This document shows positions 1 to 8,133 of a stretch of DNA of 64,000 nucleotides, piece after piece. Under the pieces are notes generated by a model that was not told where the DNA came from, searched no databases, and worked only from the letters and a program-made list of their open reading frames with translations. The DNA is from Anaerolineales bacterium. Its GTDB lineage: Bacteria; Chloroflexota; Anaerolineae; Anaerolineales; Villigracilaceae. Every line of letters starts with the position of its first letter. Position 1 is the stretch's first letter. The stretch is taken from the NCBI GenBank assembly GCA_015075725.1, contig JABTTV010000001.1, forward strand, positions 124,001-188,000, written 5' to 3'. The translations under genes were made by a program, and so were the position numbers.

Positions 1-240
1 AAAAGCGGGCGGCGCATTATTCTGTCTGTAATGGATAATGGTCGCGGGATGGATCTGGAAAACTTGCGTCCGGGCTTTGGTCTGGAGCGTATGAAACAAT
101 TAAATGAAAAAATTAATAATTGGGGGGTGGCAAAATCGGATTTGAAGATCGACTCCAGGGTCGGGCGGGGGACACAGATCGTTCTGACTCTTCTCCCAAT
201 TCCCGGAAAAGGAATCGAATCGGATAGGAGACTGCAATGA
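1..240 (+). CDS. Sensor histidine kinase, C-terminal end (5' truncated by window)
   Basis: The reading frame is open from base 1, so only the last 79 residues are present. They form the end of a GHKL ATPase domain: the G1 box DNGRGMD, a G2-like GFGLERM stretch and the closing GRGTQI strand. This arrangement is typical of NarX/DegS/LiaS-type (HisKA_3) kinases, which usually partner LuxR-type regulators. The stop codon overlaps the start of the downstream response regulator (ATGA at 237-240), so the two are translationally coupled and probably form a cognate pair. The signal sensed cannot be read because the input part lies outside the window. Confidence 0.85.
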   Translation, partial: KSGRRIILSVMDNGRGMDLENLRPGFGLERMKQLNEKINNWGVAKSDLKIDSRVGRGTQIVLTLLPIPGKGIESDRRLQ

Positions 241-848
241 TCAAAAAGATAAGGGTTTTGTTAGCGGATGACACCTTGATCGCGAGGGAAGGCTGGAAAC
301 GCATACTTGAGACCGCGGGTGATATGGAAGTGGTTGGAGAGGCCAGGACCGCCTCTGAAACGGAACGTCGCGTTCGGGAATTGAAGCCTGATATCCTCCT
401 CATGGACTTGCAATGGTTTGGTGATGATTCTGCTGGTTGGATGGCGATAAATGAGATCAAGAAAAAGCACAAGCTGAGGATAATTGCTGTCACGGCGTAC
501 GAAAATCTCATACGGGATGCTCGTCGAGTCGGAGCAGATTCCGCATTGCTGAAGACATTCACTCGTGAAGAGTTGCTGAACGAGATTCGCGAACAATATG
601 CACGCCCCGTAAAAAAATTTGAGCCTTCACCTCTTCTGGAAATACGGCATGGTGAAATTCTAACGAGGCGTGAAATGCAGGTGATTCAATTGTTGGGGGA
701 AGGTCACTCGGATAAGGAAATCGCTAAACTGCTTGGTATCGCTTTGCCCACCGCCAAAAACCACGTCAAGAAGATCATCGAAAAGCTTGATGCAAAGAAT
801 AGAACCCACGCGGTTTCCAATGCTCGCGAAATGGGTATTTTGAACTAA
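237..848 (+). CDS. NarL/FixJ-family response regulator
   Basis: A 203-residue two-domain regulator. The receiver domain (about 1-125) has the acidic pair D11-D12, the phosphoacceptor D57 in LLMDL, T86 and K106. The C-terminal part (about 140-203) is a LuxR-type helix-turn-helix, with LTRREMQVIQLLGEG followed by SDKEIAKLLGIALPTAKNHV. Phosphorylation by the overlapping kinase should control DNA binding. The target genes are unknown; the small membrane genes just downstream are beyond a terminator. The ATG overlaps the kinase stop by 4 nt. Confidence 0.92.
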   Translation: MIKKIRVLLADDTLIAREGWKRILETAGDMEVVGEARTASETERRVRELKPDILLMDLQWFGDDSAGWMAINEIKKKHKLRIIAVTAYENLIRDARRVGADSALLKTFTREELLNEIREQYARPVKKFEPSPLLEIRHGEILTRREMQVIQLLGEGHSDKEIAKLLGIALPTAKNHVKKIIEKLDAKNRTHAVSNAREMGILN

Positions 849-876
849 CCGCGAACAGGTTGACTTATTTTCATCC

Positions 877-905
877 AAAAGGAGCAGTGTGGAACTGCTC
901 CTTTT
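877..905 (+). terminator. Intrinsic terminator after the two-component operon
   Basis: A perfect 11-bp stem (AAAAGGAGCAG with CTGCTCCTTTT) and a 7-nt loop, followed by TGTCTTTG. It lies 29 nt after the regulator stop codon. The A/T ends of the stem could let it work in both directions. Confidence 0.85.
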
Positions 906-1050
906 GTCTTTGGGCGCAACCCCATTATGAGGGATGTGGGAATGCTCCGGTCTAATTATTATAAGGACAAAAGAGAAAGGCGGCGCTCATGCAAATAAGA
1001 ATGCCTTCCTCTAATTTCAAATGACCGGCTTTCAAAGAAAGGAGAGACCC

Positions 1051-1284
1051 ATGACCGGTAAGAAGGAGATTGATCTAATGCTCGAAGAAAAAAACGGCAT
1101 CGTTCATTTCGCCCTCAAAATGGCGGTGCGTCGGCGTACGCTCTGGGTTCTGCTGGTTTTGTTGGGTGCGATTCTAATCGCTCTGGGATCGTCTCTTTCA
1201 GAGGAAACCCGCAGGATGATTCTGGATGTTCTGTTTGGCGCGTTACAGTTCGTCCTTCTTCAAGGACAGAGTTCGAAGCAATGA
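1051..1284 (+). CDS. Small single-pass membrane protein, unknown function
   Basis: 77 residues: a charged N-terminal segment, one strongly hydrophobic helix (about residues 28-47, LWVLLVLLGAILIALGS) and a short amphipathic tail. An upstream in-frame ATG exists at 1021, but a good ribosome site (AAAGGAGAG at 1038-1046) sits just before the ATG at 1051, so 1051 is preferred. A second tiny membrane gene follows 18 nt downstream, suggesting a two-gene unit. I do not recognise the family. Confidence 0.6.
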   Translation: MTGKKEIDLMLEEKNGIVHFALKMAVRRRTLWVLLVLLGAILIALGSSLSEETRRMILDVLFGALQFVLLQGQSSKQ

Positions 1285-1302
1285 CAGCAAATGGAGGCTG
1301 AC

Positions 1303-1407
1303 ATGATTAACCTGACATTTGAAGGCATACTGATCCTGGTTCTGGTGGCGTTTATCATTGGTTTGATCGTAGGTGTCTCGCTCACCCGCCCACGCATCAG
1401 CTCGTAA
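1303..1407 (+). CDS. 34-residue membrane peptide
   Basis: A short frame with a clear ribosome site (GGAGG at 1293-1297). It encodes a peptide that is mostly one transmembrane helix (GILILVLVAFIIGLIVGVS) with a short Arg-containing tail. It lies directly after the 77-residue membrane gene and directly before a strong hairpin, so it has the signals of a real gene. The role is unknown; short helices of this type occur in small regulatory or toxin-like membrane peptides, but nothing here proves that. Confidence 0.5.
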   Translation: MINLTFEGILILVLVAFIIGLIVGVSLTRPRISS

Positions 1408-1412
1408 TATAG

Positions 1413-1439
1413 GCCGCCCCTGCAAAACACAGGGGCGGC
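1413..1439 (+). terminator. Hairpin ending the small membrane-gene pair
   Basis: A perfect 10-bp GC-rich stem (GCCGCCCCTG with CAGGGGCGGC) with loop CAAAACA, six bases after the 34-residue frame. The following ATCATTTA is only weakly T-rich. Confidence 0.65.
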
Positions 1440-1502
1440 ATCATTTATCACTACCTTCTTTCTTATTCCGAACTTTTGTGCTATAAACACAAAATTCAGC
1501 CC

Positions 1503-2876
1503 ATGGCGCTTCCCTCTCCTCGCCCCCGCACGGTATCCCGTCCCTCTCTCGCCGCCTCGCGTAAACGCGGCGGTCAGCCCGGTAATCAAAACGCGCGCAA
1601 AACAGGCGCTTATTCCGGGCATCATCCGGGTCCCCTTGCTTTGGTTCGCAATCAGATCGAAAATCTGCAATCGGACATTTACGCAGGTCGAATCACCTTG
1701 GATCAATCGCGCCAGACCGCTGCCCCCCTTCTTGAACAGCTCGGGAAGGAATCCTCCCTCACATCGATCCGATTGGATATCAAGTTGATAAAGGTGTTAT
1801 CGACCCGATCCTTCATGAATACCCCCCTCATCCTTTTGCGCAGGGGTATGCAGTCCATCGCAGTTCATGCGTGGGCATATATCGAATCCACCTTCAGGGC
1901 GAATGGCATCGAACGCGACGCCGATTCGTTTTTTCCCGTTTCGAAAAAGAGTGCACGAAATTCCCCCGCATCAGCCGCTTTCGACCCCCTCCCGCCCGGT
2001 CATCCATCCTATGCCACCAACCTCACCGACGACCAGTGGGCGCTCCTTGCCCCCCTCATCCCGCCCGATCCCCCTCTGGACTGGTTGCAAGGCCAGCCGC
2101 CCCTCATCATAGCCGCCAACCGTTGGGGCTTCTCCCGCTACCAGCCCGGCAGCGATTTCAATGATTTCACGGTCCTGCTGGAACATGACCGCATCGCCTC
2201 CCGCTTCCCTGCCTTGCAGGCGTCCCGATCCGCTTCCCTCCAAACGCGAAAGCGCGGACGCCCAAAGAACCGGCTCTCCCCGCGTGCCATGCTCGATGCC
2301 ATTCTTTGGAAGCTTGCCACAGGCCACGGCTGGGACGCCCTTCCCGATGAATTCCCCCCTATGCGCCTCTGCCGCAAATACTATCGCCGCCTCTTCTTGA
2401 GCGGCCGTCTTTACACCATCCTCCTCGCCCTCTACAACCATCTCCGCATCGAGCAGGGTGTCGATCTTTACGCCTGTTACGAGCAGGGCGACTTCACCAC
2501 CACACCTTCCCAGTCCATCTCGCTTGCCCCCGATATCCCTCTCACCAATGCCAATTGCATGGCTCTTCTTTTTATGCAATTGGCGCGTGAGGAATATACC
2601 CGCCTCGAGCGCGAAAGAAAAATGAAAAATCCGCTTTATCCCCTCCTCCCTATATTCAAGGGGCAGAGCGCGCTTACCACAGCCCGGCTTCCCCACACCC
2701 CGCCGCCTCCATCCTTCGAACCTCTTGAAATCAGTCCCATCGGAAAACGATTTCAAAAACTCGCGTATGGGCAGAAGGTCATCCAACGGCAGGTTTCCAA
2801 ACGTCAAAAGAAAAAACAGCCGGAGGTCCGGAAGACAGATGATGCCCGGCACAAAGGATATAATCCCCCGCCATGA
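1503..2876 (+). CDS. Transposase-derived protein with split IS5-type DNA-binding domain
   Basis: 457 residues from the ATG at 1503; a TTG at 1476 would add nine. The N-terminal part has a basic RKRGGQPGNQNARKTG motif, also seen in phage small-terminase-like and transposase-like proteins. The middle has LTDDQWALLAPLIPP and, about 65 residues later, RGRPKNRLSPRAMLDAILWKL followed by a DALPDEFPP-like stretch. Together these match the two halves of the DUF4096 domain found at the start of IS5/IS4-group transposases. No DDE catalytic region follows, no terminal inverted repeats were seen, and the gene overlaps the next one (ATGA). It therefore looks like a domesticated DNA-binding protein rather than an active IS. 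The C-terminal 60 residues are basic and low in complexity. Confidence 0.6.
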   Translation: MALPSPRPRTVSRPSLAASRKRGGQPGNQNARKTGAYSGHHPGPLALVRNQIENLQSDIYAGRITLDQSRQTAAPLLEQLGKESSLTSIRLDIKLIKVLSTRSFMNTPLILLRRGMQSIAVHAWAYIESTFRANGIERDADSFFPVSKKSARNSPASAAFDPLPPGHPSYATNLTDDQWALLAPLIPPDPPLDWLQGQPPLIIAANRWGFSRYQPGSDFNDFTVLLEHDRIASRFPALQASRSASLQTRKRGRPKNRLSPRAMLDAILWKLATGHGWDALPDEFPPMRLCRKYYRRLFLSGRLYTILLALYNHLRIEQGVDLYACYEQGDFTTTPSQSISLAPDIPLTNANCMALLFMQLAREEYTRLERERKMKNPLYPLLPIFKGQSALTTARLPHTPPPPSFEPLEISPIGKRFQKLAYGQKVIQRQVSKRQKKKQPEVRKTDDARHKGYNPPP

Positions 2877-4426
2877 AACGTTATCTACTCTTCACTGTCT
2901 TCATCTCCGGCATGACCACGCTTGGGGTCGAACTCGCGGCGGGGCGCCTCATCGGCAACGTCTTCGGCACGAGCAATCTCGTCTGGGCGAGCATCATCGG
3001 CTTGATTCTCATCTATCTCACGCTGGGGTACTTCCTCGGCGGAAAATGGGCGGACAAAGACCCGACTCCGCTCGCAATGTATCGCATTCTTGCATGGGCG
3101 GCATTCACAGTGGGATTGGTCCCCTATGCCGCTGTGCCCGTCCTCCGGTCCGCGGCGGATGCGTTCGAAGCCTTGAGCGTCGGCATCCTTGCAGGGTCGT
3201 TCATCGTCGTATTGATTCTCTTCATCGTTCCCATCACCCTGCTCGGGATGATCTCGCCCTACGCCATCCGCCTCTCGGTGGACGATACGAGCAAAGCCGG
3301 GCAGATCTCCGGGCAGATTTATGCGATCTCCACTCTCGGTTCTTTCATCGGGACGTTTCTTCCCACGCTTGTTTTCATTCCCACCATCGGCACGACAAAA
3401 ACATTTTTATTCTTTGGTTGCTTCCTGCTGTTCGTTGCTTTGGCGGGCTTGGGAATATTTGCGGGCAGAAAGGAAATGTTCAAACTGATGTGGATGCCCG
3501 TTTTACTTGCGATCATCGCGGTCATCTTCGCGAACCAATCGCTTAAGAACAACACCGGTCAGGTCTACGAGACCGAGTCTGAATACAACTACATCCAGGT
3601 GCAGGAGCAGAACGGGTACACCCTCCTGCGGCTCAACGACGGGCAGGGGGTTCACTCCATCTATCACCCCGATGTTCTTTACTACAACGGACCCTGGGAG
3701 CAATTTTTGGTCGGACCGTATTTCTACGAAAACCGTTCACCCGGCGACGTTCACAAAATGGCGATCATCGGGCTTGCCGCAGGGACGGCAGCCCGCCAGG
3801 CGACGATCGTTTACGGCGAGGATCTGCAGATCGATGGCTATGAACTCGACCCAAGGATCGTGGAAGTTGGTTATGAATATTTCGACATGGGTTCCCCGAA
3901 CTTGAATGTCTTCATCGGCGACGGAAGGTTGAACCTCGAGAGGTCCCCCGAAAAGTACGATATCATCGGCGTGGACGCGTACCGCCCGCCGTACATCCCG
4001 CCCCACATGACGACACTGGAATTTTTCACCATCTGCGCCTCCCGCCTGACCGATGACGGAGTCCTGACCCTCAATGTCGGTTCCACGCCGGGAGATCGCC
4101 GCCTCATCGACGGACTCGCCACGACCATGTCGCAGGTCTTCCCCTCCATTCACATCATGGACATCCCCGGCACCTTGAACACGATGCTCTTCGCGACCAA
4201 ACAACCGACAACTCCCGACGCTTTTCTCGCCAACCTTCAACACCTTGCCCAGGATGCCAGCCTGAATCCTTTGCTCGTCGCGACCATGTCCTCCACGTAT
4301 ACCCACCTGAAACCCGGCTACGAAAGGACGACTGTCTTTACAGACGATCTCGCCCCCATCGAGTGGATCGTCAACGATATGGTCGTAAAGTTCGTTTTGC
4401 AGGGCGGGTTGGAATTCCTGCAGTGA
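2873..4426 (+). CDS. Fused MFS/spermidine-synthase-like membrane protein
   Basis: 517 residues. The first 215 form six or seven hydrophobic helices of the MFS-like kind often fused to spermidine synthases. The soluble C-terminal part keeps the Rossmann-fold layout: a degenerate motif I (IGLAAGTAARQA), the acidic loop IDGYELDP, GDGRLNL, then a DVDAY-like IGVDAY and a final FTDDLAPIE. In true spermidine synthases the acidic residues bind decarboxylated AdoMet and polyamine; here several are altered, so the substrate is uncertain. It overlaps the genes on both sides (ATGA and GTGA), suggesting one transcript from the transposase-derived gene to 5085. Confidence 0.85.
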   Translation: MKRYLLFTVFISGMTTLGVELAAGRLIGNVFGTSNLVWASIIGLILIYLTLGYFLGGKWADKDPTPLAMYRILAWAAFTVGLVPYAAVPVLRSAADAFEALSVGILAGSFIVVLILFIVPITLLGMISPYAIRLSVDDTSKAGQISGQIYAISTLGSFIGTFLPTLVFIPTIGTTKTFLFFGCFLLFVALAGLGIFAGRKEMFKLMWMPVLLAIIAVIFANQSLKNNTGQVYETESEYNYIQVQEQNGYTLLRLNDGQGVHSIYHPDVLYYNGPWEQFLVGPYFYENRSPGDVHKMAIIGLAAGTAARQATIVYGEDLQIDGYELDPRIVEVGYEYFDMGSPNLNVFIGDGRLNLERSPEKYDIIGVDAYRPPYIPPHMTTLEFFTICASRLTDDGVLTLNVGSTPGDRRLIDGLATTMSQVFPSIHIMDIPGTLNTMLFATKQPTTPDAFLANLQHLAQDASLNPLLVATMSSTYTHLKPGYERTTVFTDDLAPIEWIVNDMVVKFVLQGGLEFLQ

Positions 4427-5085
4427 AATCCCTCTCCTATCTCGTTTCTCTCGCTGTACCTTTCGCGCTCATTGGGTTCGCCCTGCGGGTCATGCTCACC
4501 CCTTTGTATTACACCGTCGAATACAATATGCCGTACTTCCCGAAAGATGAATATGGCTTTACAAAAGAAGACCGCCTGAAATGGGCGAAGCCTTCGGTGG
4601 AATATCTCGTCAACGACGCGGACATCTCCTATCTGGCTGAATTGAAATTCGACGACGGAATGCCCATCTACGATTACCGCGAGCTCAGCCACATGGAGGA
4701 TGTCAAAAGCGTTGTGCAAGGTGCATTGAAAACCTGGTACGTCTCGCTTGGAATTCTCCTAATTTTCATATTTCTCTTTTGGAGAATCAACGCCCTTCCC
4801 GAATATTTCAACGCCCTCCGCCGCGGCGGACTTTGGATGATCGGGTTTGCTGCTATATTGGCGCTCATCGCCGCGGCGGGCATCCTGCTCAACCCGGATA
4901 TATTCTGGGCATTCTTCGCCTGGTTCCATTCCCTTTTCTTCAAAGGCGACTCATGGCTCTTCTATTATTCCGACACGCTCATCCGGCTCTTCCCCATCCG
5001 CTTCTGGCAGGACGCGGTCATTTGCATGGCGGTCATCGCGCTCGGAGGCGGAGCAGCGCTGGCGGTTGGATTGAAAACCCGGTAA
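4423..5085 (+). CDS. TIGR01906/DUF1461-type integral membrane protein
   Basis: 220 residues starting at a GTG that overlaps the previous stop (GTGA). One N-terminal helix, an extracytoplasmic region with conserved-looking VEYLVNDADISYLAELKF and YDYRELSHMEDVK, then three or four helices. This layout matches the TIGR01906 (DUF1461) family, whose function is unknown. Longer in-frame starts at 4363 lie inside the upstream gene and are less likely. Confidence 0.75.
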   Translation: MKSLSYLVSLAVPFALIGFALRVMLTPLYYTVEYNMPYFPKDEYGFTKEDRLKWAKPSVEYLVNDADISYLAELKFDDGMPIYDYRELSHMEDVKSVVQGALKTWYVSLGILLIFIFLFWRINALPEYFNALRRGGLWMIGFAAILALIAAAGILLNPDIFWAFFAWFHSLFFKGDSWLFYYSDTLIRLFPIRFWQDAVICMAVIALGGGAALAVGLKTR

Positions 5086-5119
5086 AAGTGACGGTCACCC
5101 TGGAGGCGACCGTCACTTT
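5085..5119 (+). terminator. Terminator-like palindrome (GTGACGGTC family)
   Basis: A perfect 12-bp stem (AAAGTGACGGTC with GACCGTCACTTT) and an 11-nt loop, starting at the stop codon of the DUF1461 gene. A near copy of the core occurs at 55482-55512, so it is also a repeat family. Confidence 0.7.
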
Positions 5120-5155
5120 CTATATGAAGTATAATTTTATAGCAGGAGAATCTTA

Positions 5156-5914
5156 ATGGCATTCAACCTTTCACTGGAAAACAAGGTCGCCGTCGTCACA
5201 GGCGGGTCGCGGGGAATCGGCCGCGCCATTGCGCTCGAATTCGCAGAGCGCGGCGCGTCGGTGGTGGTCAATTACAACAAGTCGCCCGAAGCCGCAGAGG
5301 AAGTGGTTAAAAAAATTCAAGAGAAGGGCGGGAAAGCTACCGCCTTCCAGGCAGATGTCTCCGATTTCAAACAAGCCGAGGCATTGATCAAATTTGCCAT
5401 CGAAACCTTCGGCGATCTGAGCATCCTCGTTAATAATGCGGGAATCACCCGCGATCAACTCATCATGATGATGCCCGAAACCGATTGGGATGCGGTGATC
5501 AGCACAAACCTGAAGAGCACATTCAACTGTTCGAAAGCCGCCGTCAAACACATGATGCGAAAACGGGTGGGAAGGATCATCAACATGGCTTCGGTCGCCG
5601 GACAGATGGGCAACCCCGGGCAGACGAATTACTCCGCATCGAAAGGCGGGCAGATCGCATTCACCAAAGCCCTGGCGCGTGAAATTGCAGCGCGCAATAT
5701 TACCGTCAATGCCATTGCGCCGGGATTCATCGACACGGAAATCCTCGACGCGATGTCGCCTGAGACGCTCGAAGCCGCGCTGAAACTCGTGCCGCTCGCC
5801 CGCAAAGGCACCGTCGATGAAGTCGCATACGCCGCGTCCTTCCTTGCATCGGATGGAGCCGCATTCATCACCGGTCAAGTCCTCGGCGTGGACGGCGGCA
5901 TGGCAATGATGTAA
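5156..5914 (+). CDS. fabG: 3-oxoacyl-ACP reductase
   Basis: 252-residue short-chain dehydrogenase that reduces 3-oxoacyl-ACP with NADPH in fatty-acid elongation. Visible motifs: the cofactor loop TGGSRGIG (15-22), NNAG (93-96), N119, and the S146/Y159/K163 catalytic set in INMASVAG and YSASKGG. It ends in the usual LGVDGGMAMM. The ribosome site AGGAG (5144-5148) fits the ATG at 5156. A TATAAT at 5130-5135 may be a -10 box but has no good -35. It heads a plausible fabG-Gls24-nusB-tatA-tatC transcript. Confidence 0.95.
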   Translation: MAFNLSLENKVAVVTGGSRGIGRAIALEFAERGASVVVNYNKSPEAAEEVVKKIQEKGGKATAFQADVSDFKQAEALIKFAIETFGDLSILVNNAGITRDQLIMMMPETDWDAVISTNLKSTFNCSKAAVKHMMRKRVGRIINMASVAGQMGNPGQTNYSASKGGQIAFTKALAREIAARNITVNAIAPGFIDTEILDAMSPETLEAALKLVPLARKGTVDEVAYAASFLASDGAAFITGQVLGVDGGMAMM

Positions 5915-5979
5915 ACCGGATCCGTCCAACCAGCGTTCCCGAACGCCTATGGTCGCCGATATAAAAAACAGGAGCAAGA

Positions 5980-6327
5980 ATGACTGAAGATATGCAAGGA
6001 AAAACAACGGTCTCGCCGGAAGTTCTGACGACCATTGCCAGTCTTGCCGCGTTGGAGGTGACCGGCGTCAGCCGCCTGGCACCCGTCAGCGGAGGCGTAA
6101 ACCGGCTCTTTCGCCGGGGGCAAAGCGACGGGGTCCGGATCGAAGCGAAGGATAATGTCGTTTATGTGGACCTGTTTCTGATTCTCAAGGATGGCGTCAA
6201 CATCCGCGAGGTGGGGCGAAACGTCCAACAGAACGTGGCGCGGTCGATTCAGGAGATGGTCGGCATGGAAGCCGGGGAAGTGAACGTCCATGTCGAAGAT
6301 ATCGATTTCGAAGGGGACGAGGCATGA
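5980..6327 (+). CDS. Asp23/Gls24-family envelope stress response protein
   Basis: 115 residues with the family pattern: VSPEVLTTIASLAALEVTGVSRLAP, a charged middle, then VYVDLFLILKDGVNIREVGRNVQQNVARSIQEMVG and an ending valine-rich strand. Such proteins often sit directly before nusB in Gram-positive-type genomes, as here. They are linked to envelope stress or membrane anchoring, but their biochemical role is unclear. No membrane helix is visible. Confidence 0.9.
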   Translation: MTEDMQGKTTVSPEVLTTIASLAALEVTGVSRLAPVSGGVNRLFRRGQSDGVRIEAKDNVVYVDLFLILKDGVNIREVGRNVQQNVARSIQEMVGMEAGEVNVHVEDIDFEGDEA

Positions 6328-6331
6328 TTGC

Positions 6332-6793
6332 ATGAAACCTCGAACCCGGGCGCGCTCGCTTGCCTTGCAGGTGTTATACGAGATCGATCTTTCCACACAT
6401 CAACCCGGAGAAGTATTAAGGACGCGTCTTGAAGAAACCACACTGCCGCCGGAACTCGCCGAGTTTGCCAGGGGTATCGTCTTCGGGGTCATGCCCCTGC
6501 GAGAGCCGCTCGACAAGGTGATCGCAAAATACGCGCCGGAATGGCCCATGGATCAGGTCGCCGCCATCGATAGAAACATCCTGCGCATGGCATGCTGGGA
6601 ATTCGCCGTCTCGGGTGAAACGCCGGTCAAGGTTGCCATCAACGAGGCAGTGGAACTTGCAAAACTCTTCGGCTCGGATTCAACCGCGCGGTTCGTCAAC
6701 GGAGTGCTTGGAACGCTCGTGGATCATGAGCAGGAAATCCGGCAGATCTTGAACAGGGAACTTCCCCAGGAAACAAAATTGGAATCGCAATAA
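6332..6793 (+). CDS. nusB: Transcription antitermination factor NusB
   Basis: 153 residues from the ATG at 6332, five bases after the previous stop. It begins KPRTRARSLALQVLYEID, ends with an ETPVKVAINEAVELAKLFG stretch and has FVNGVLGTL, all characteristic of NusB. With NusE and NusA it binds boxA RNA and supports rRNA transcription antitermination. It is directly followed by tatA (stop and next ATG adjacent). Confidence 0.95.
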   Translation: MKPRTRARSLALQVLYEIDLSTHQPGEVLRTRLEETTLPPELAEFARGIVFGVMPLREPLDKVIAKYAPEWPMDQVAAIDRNILRMACWEFAVSGETPVKVAINEAVELAKLFGSDSTARFVNGVLGTLVDHEQEIRQILNRELPQETKLESQ

Positions 6794-7183
6794 ATGGAAA
6801 TCCTCGGCATCGGCATGCCCGAACTTGTCTTTATTTTTATCATTGCCCTGCTCATCCTCGGTCCGAAGGACATGCAGAAGGCGGGTAAAACGGTCGGGCG
6901 TTGGTTGAACAAATTCATAAAATCCGATATCTGGCGCGTGATGCGAAGCACCACGAACGAGATCAGGAATCTACCTGGCAATCTGATGAAAGAAGCCAAT
7001 TTGGAAATGCAGAAGACGGACGAAGAAATTCGAAGGGAACTGAAGCAGCACAATCATTATTCCAAATTCGTCGCTCCAGACTTTGACGACCGCTCCAATC
7101 AAATGATCGGCAACAAGCAAACGGAAAGTGAAAACTTGAAACCGGGCAGGGAATCAGAAGGCGAAACAAAGAACGATGCGTAA
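6794..7183 (+). CDS. tatA: Twin-arginine translocase TatA/TatB-like subunit
   Basis: 129 residues: a short N-terminal hydrophobic helix (about 9-26) containing PELVFIFIIALLILGPK, then an amphipathic helix (GKTVGRWLNKFIKS) and a long charged tail. The family motif LxxLGPK is present. TatB proteins carry a similar Pro/Glu-containing helix and longer tails, so it could serve as TatA, TatB or both. It overlaps tatC by 8 nt, so the two subunits of the folded-protein exporter are coupled. Confidence 0.88.
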   Translation: MEILGIGMPELVFIFIIALLILGPKDMQKAGKTVGRWLNKFIKSDIWRVMRSTTNEIRNLPGNLMKEANLEMQKTDEEIRRELKQHNHYSKFVAPDFDDRSNQMIGNKQTESENLKPGRESEGETKNDA

Positions 7184-8096
7184 GTTTTTTACGGGAGTCT
7201 GGCGAGCGATCGCCTTCCCCTTCCGCCTGGTCTTCAATATCATTGCGTCTCCGTTCCGGGCGGCGCGGCGATTCATCGACTTCCTCAATTCCGACCCTGT
7301 CGATACTCCCATCGGTGAGATATTTGCCAGGGTTGCAAGTCAATCCGATTCGCGCAACAGCCTGCTCGACCACATCGATGTGTTCCGCAAACATCTCCTG
7401 CGTTCGGTCGGTGTCCTGACGGTCACGGTCATCGCTGCATTTTGGGCGGCGGTGCCCGTCATGGAATTTCTGGCGATCCCCATCGGCGGACTCGAAAAGC
7501 TACAAGCCATCCAGGTAACGGAAGAGATTGGCGTTTTCATGCGCGTGGCAATGATGGTGGGAATTGCGGCAGCCTTCCCTTACATATCCTTCGAACTCTG
7601 GCTCTTTGTCGCGCCGGGCTTATGGTCCCGAGAAAAGAAGATGGGGCTGGCGGGCATTCCCCTCGCTTACATGCTTTTTCTGGCAGGGATGGCTTTTACG
7701 TTCTACGTCCTGCTCCCTGCGGCACTGCCCTTCCTTGGGGGATTCACAACCATCGCCGAGTTCTGGGCGGCGCGGGAATACTTTGCCTTCGTCACGGGGC
7801 TGATGCTCTGGATCGGGCTTTTCTTCGAATTCCCTCTCGTGGTCTATGTGCTGACGTCCATCGGCTTCGTCAGACCAAAATTCCTTGCCGAGCAGTGGCG
7901 GTTGGCAGTGGTCATCATCGCCGTGCTTGCAGCGGCGATCACGCCCACCGTCGATCCGGTCAATATGGGTCTGGTGATGATTCCCATGATTTTGTTATAC
8001 TTCATCAGCATCGGCTTGAGTTATATCGCCTACGCAGGGCGGAGGAAGAACCAGGCCGAGGCTCAGGACCCTGTTGAAGGGACAGGCGCAGGCTAG
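7176..8096 (+). CDS. tatC: Sec-independent translocase TatC
   Basis: 306 residues with six membrane helices starting after about residue 85. Family features include LDHIDVFRKHLLRS (the cytoplasmic E/DH-LR motif), FPYISFELWLFVAPGL and FFEFPLVVYVLT. The first 65 residues, a basic amphipathic N-terminal extension, are longer than usual for TatC. Together with TatA it forms the receptor for twin-arginine signal peptides. Confidence 0.93.
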   Translation: MRKFFTGVWRAIAFPFRLVFNIIASPFRAARRFIDFLNSDPVDTPIGEIFARVASQSDSRNSLLDHIDVFRKHLLRSVGVLTVTVIAAFWAAVPVMEFLAIPIGGLEKLQAIQVTEEIGVFMRVAMMVGIAAAFPYISFELWLFVAPGLWSREKKMGLAGIPLAYMLFLAGMAFTFYVLLPAALPFLGGFTTIAEFWAAREYFAFVTGLMLWIGLFFEFPLVVYVLTSIGFVRPKFLAEQWRLAVVIIAVLAAAITPTVDPVNMGLVMIPMILLYFISIGLSYIAYAGRRKNQAEAQDPVEGTGAG

Positions 8097-8133
8097 GGCA
8101 CGAACGAAGCGCAAGTCCATAGAGGAGAAGAAT

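Noticed and set aside
1971..2852. 293-codon frame on the minus strand
   Set aside because: Antisense to the transposase-derived gene, no family motifs; an effect of GC-rich codon bias.
5171..6007. 278-codon frame on the minus strand over fabG
   Set aside because: Shadow of fabG; no recognisable motifs and no ribosome site.
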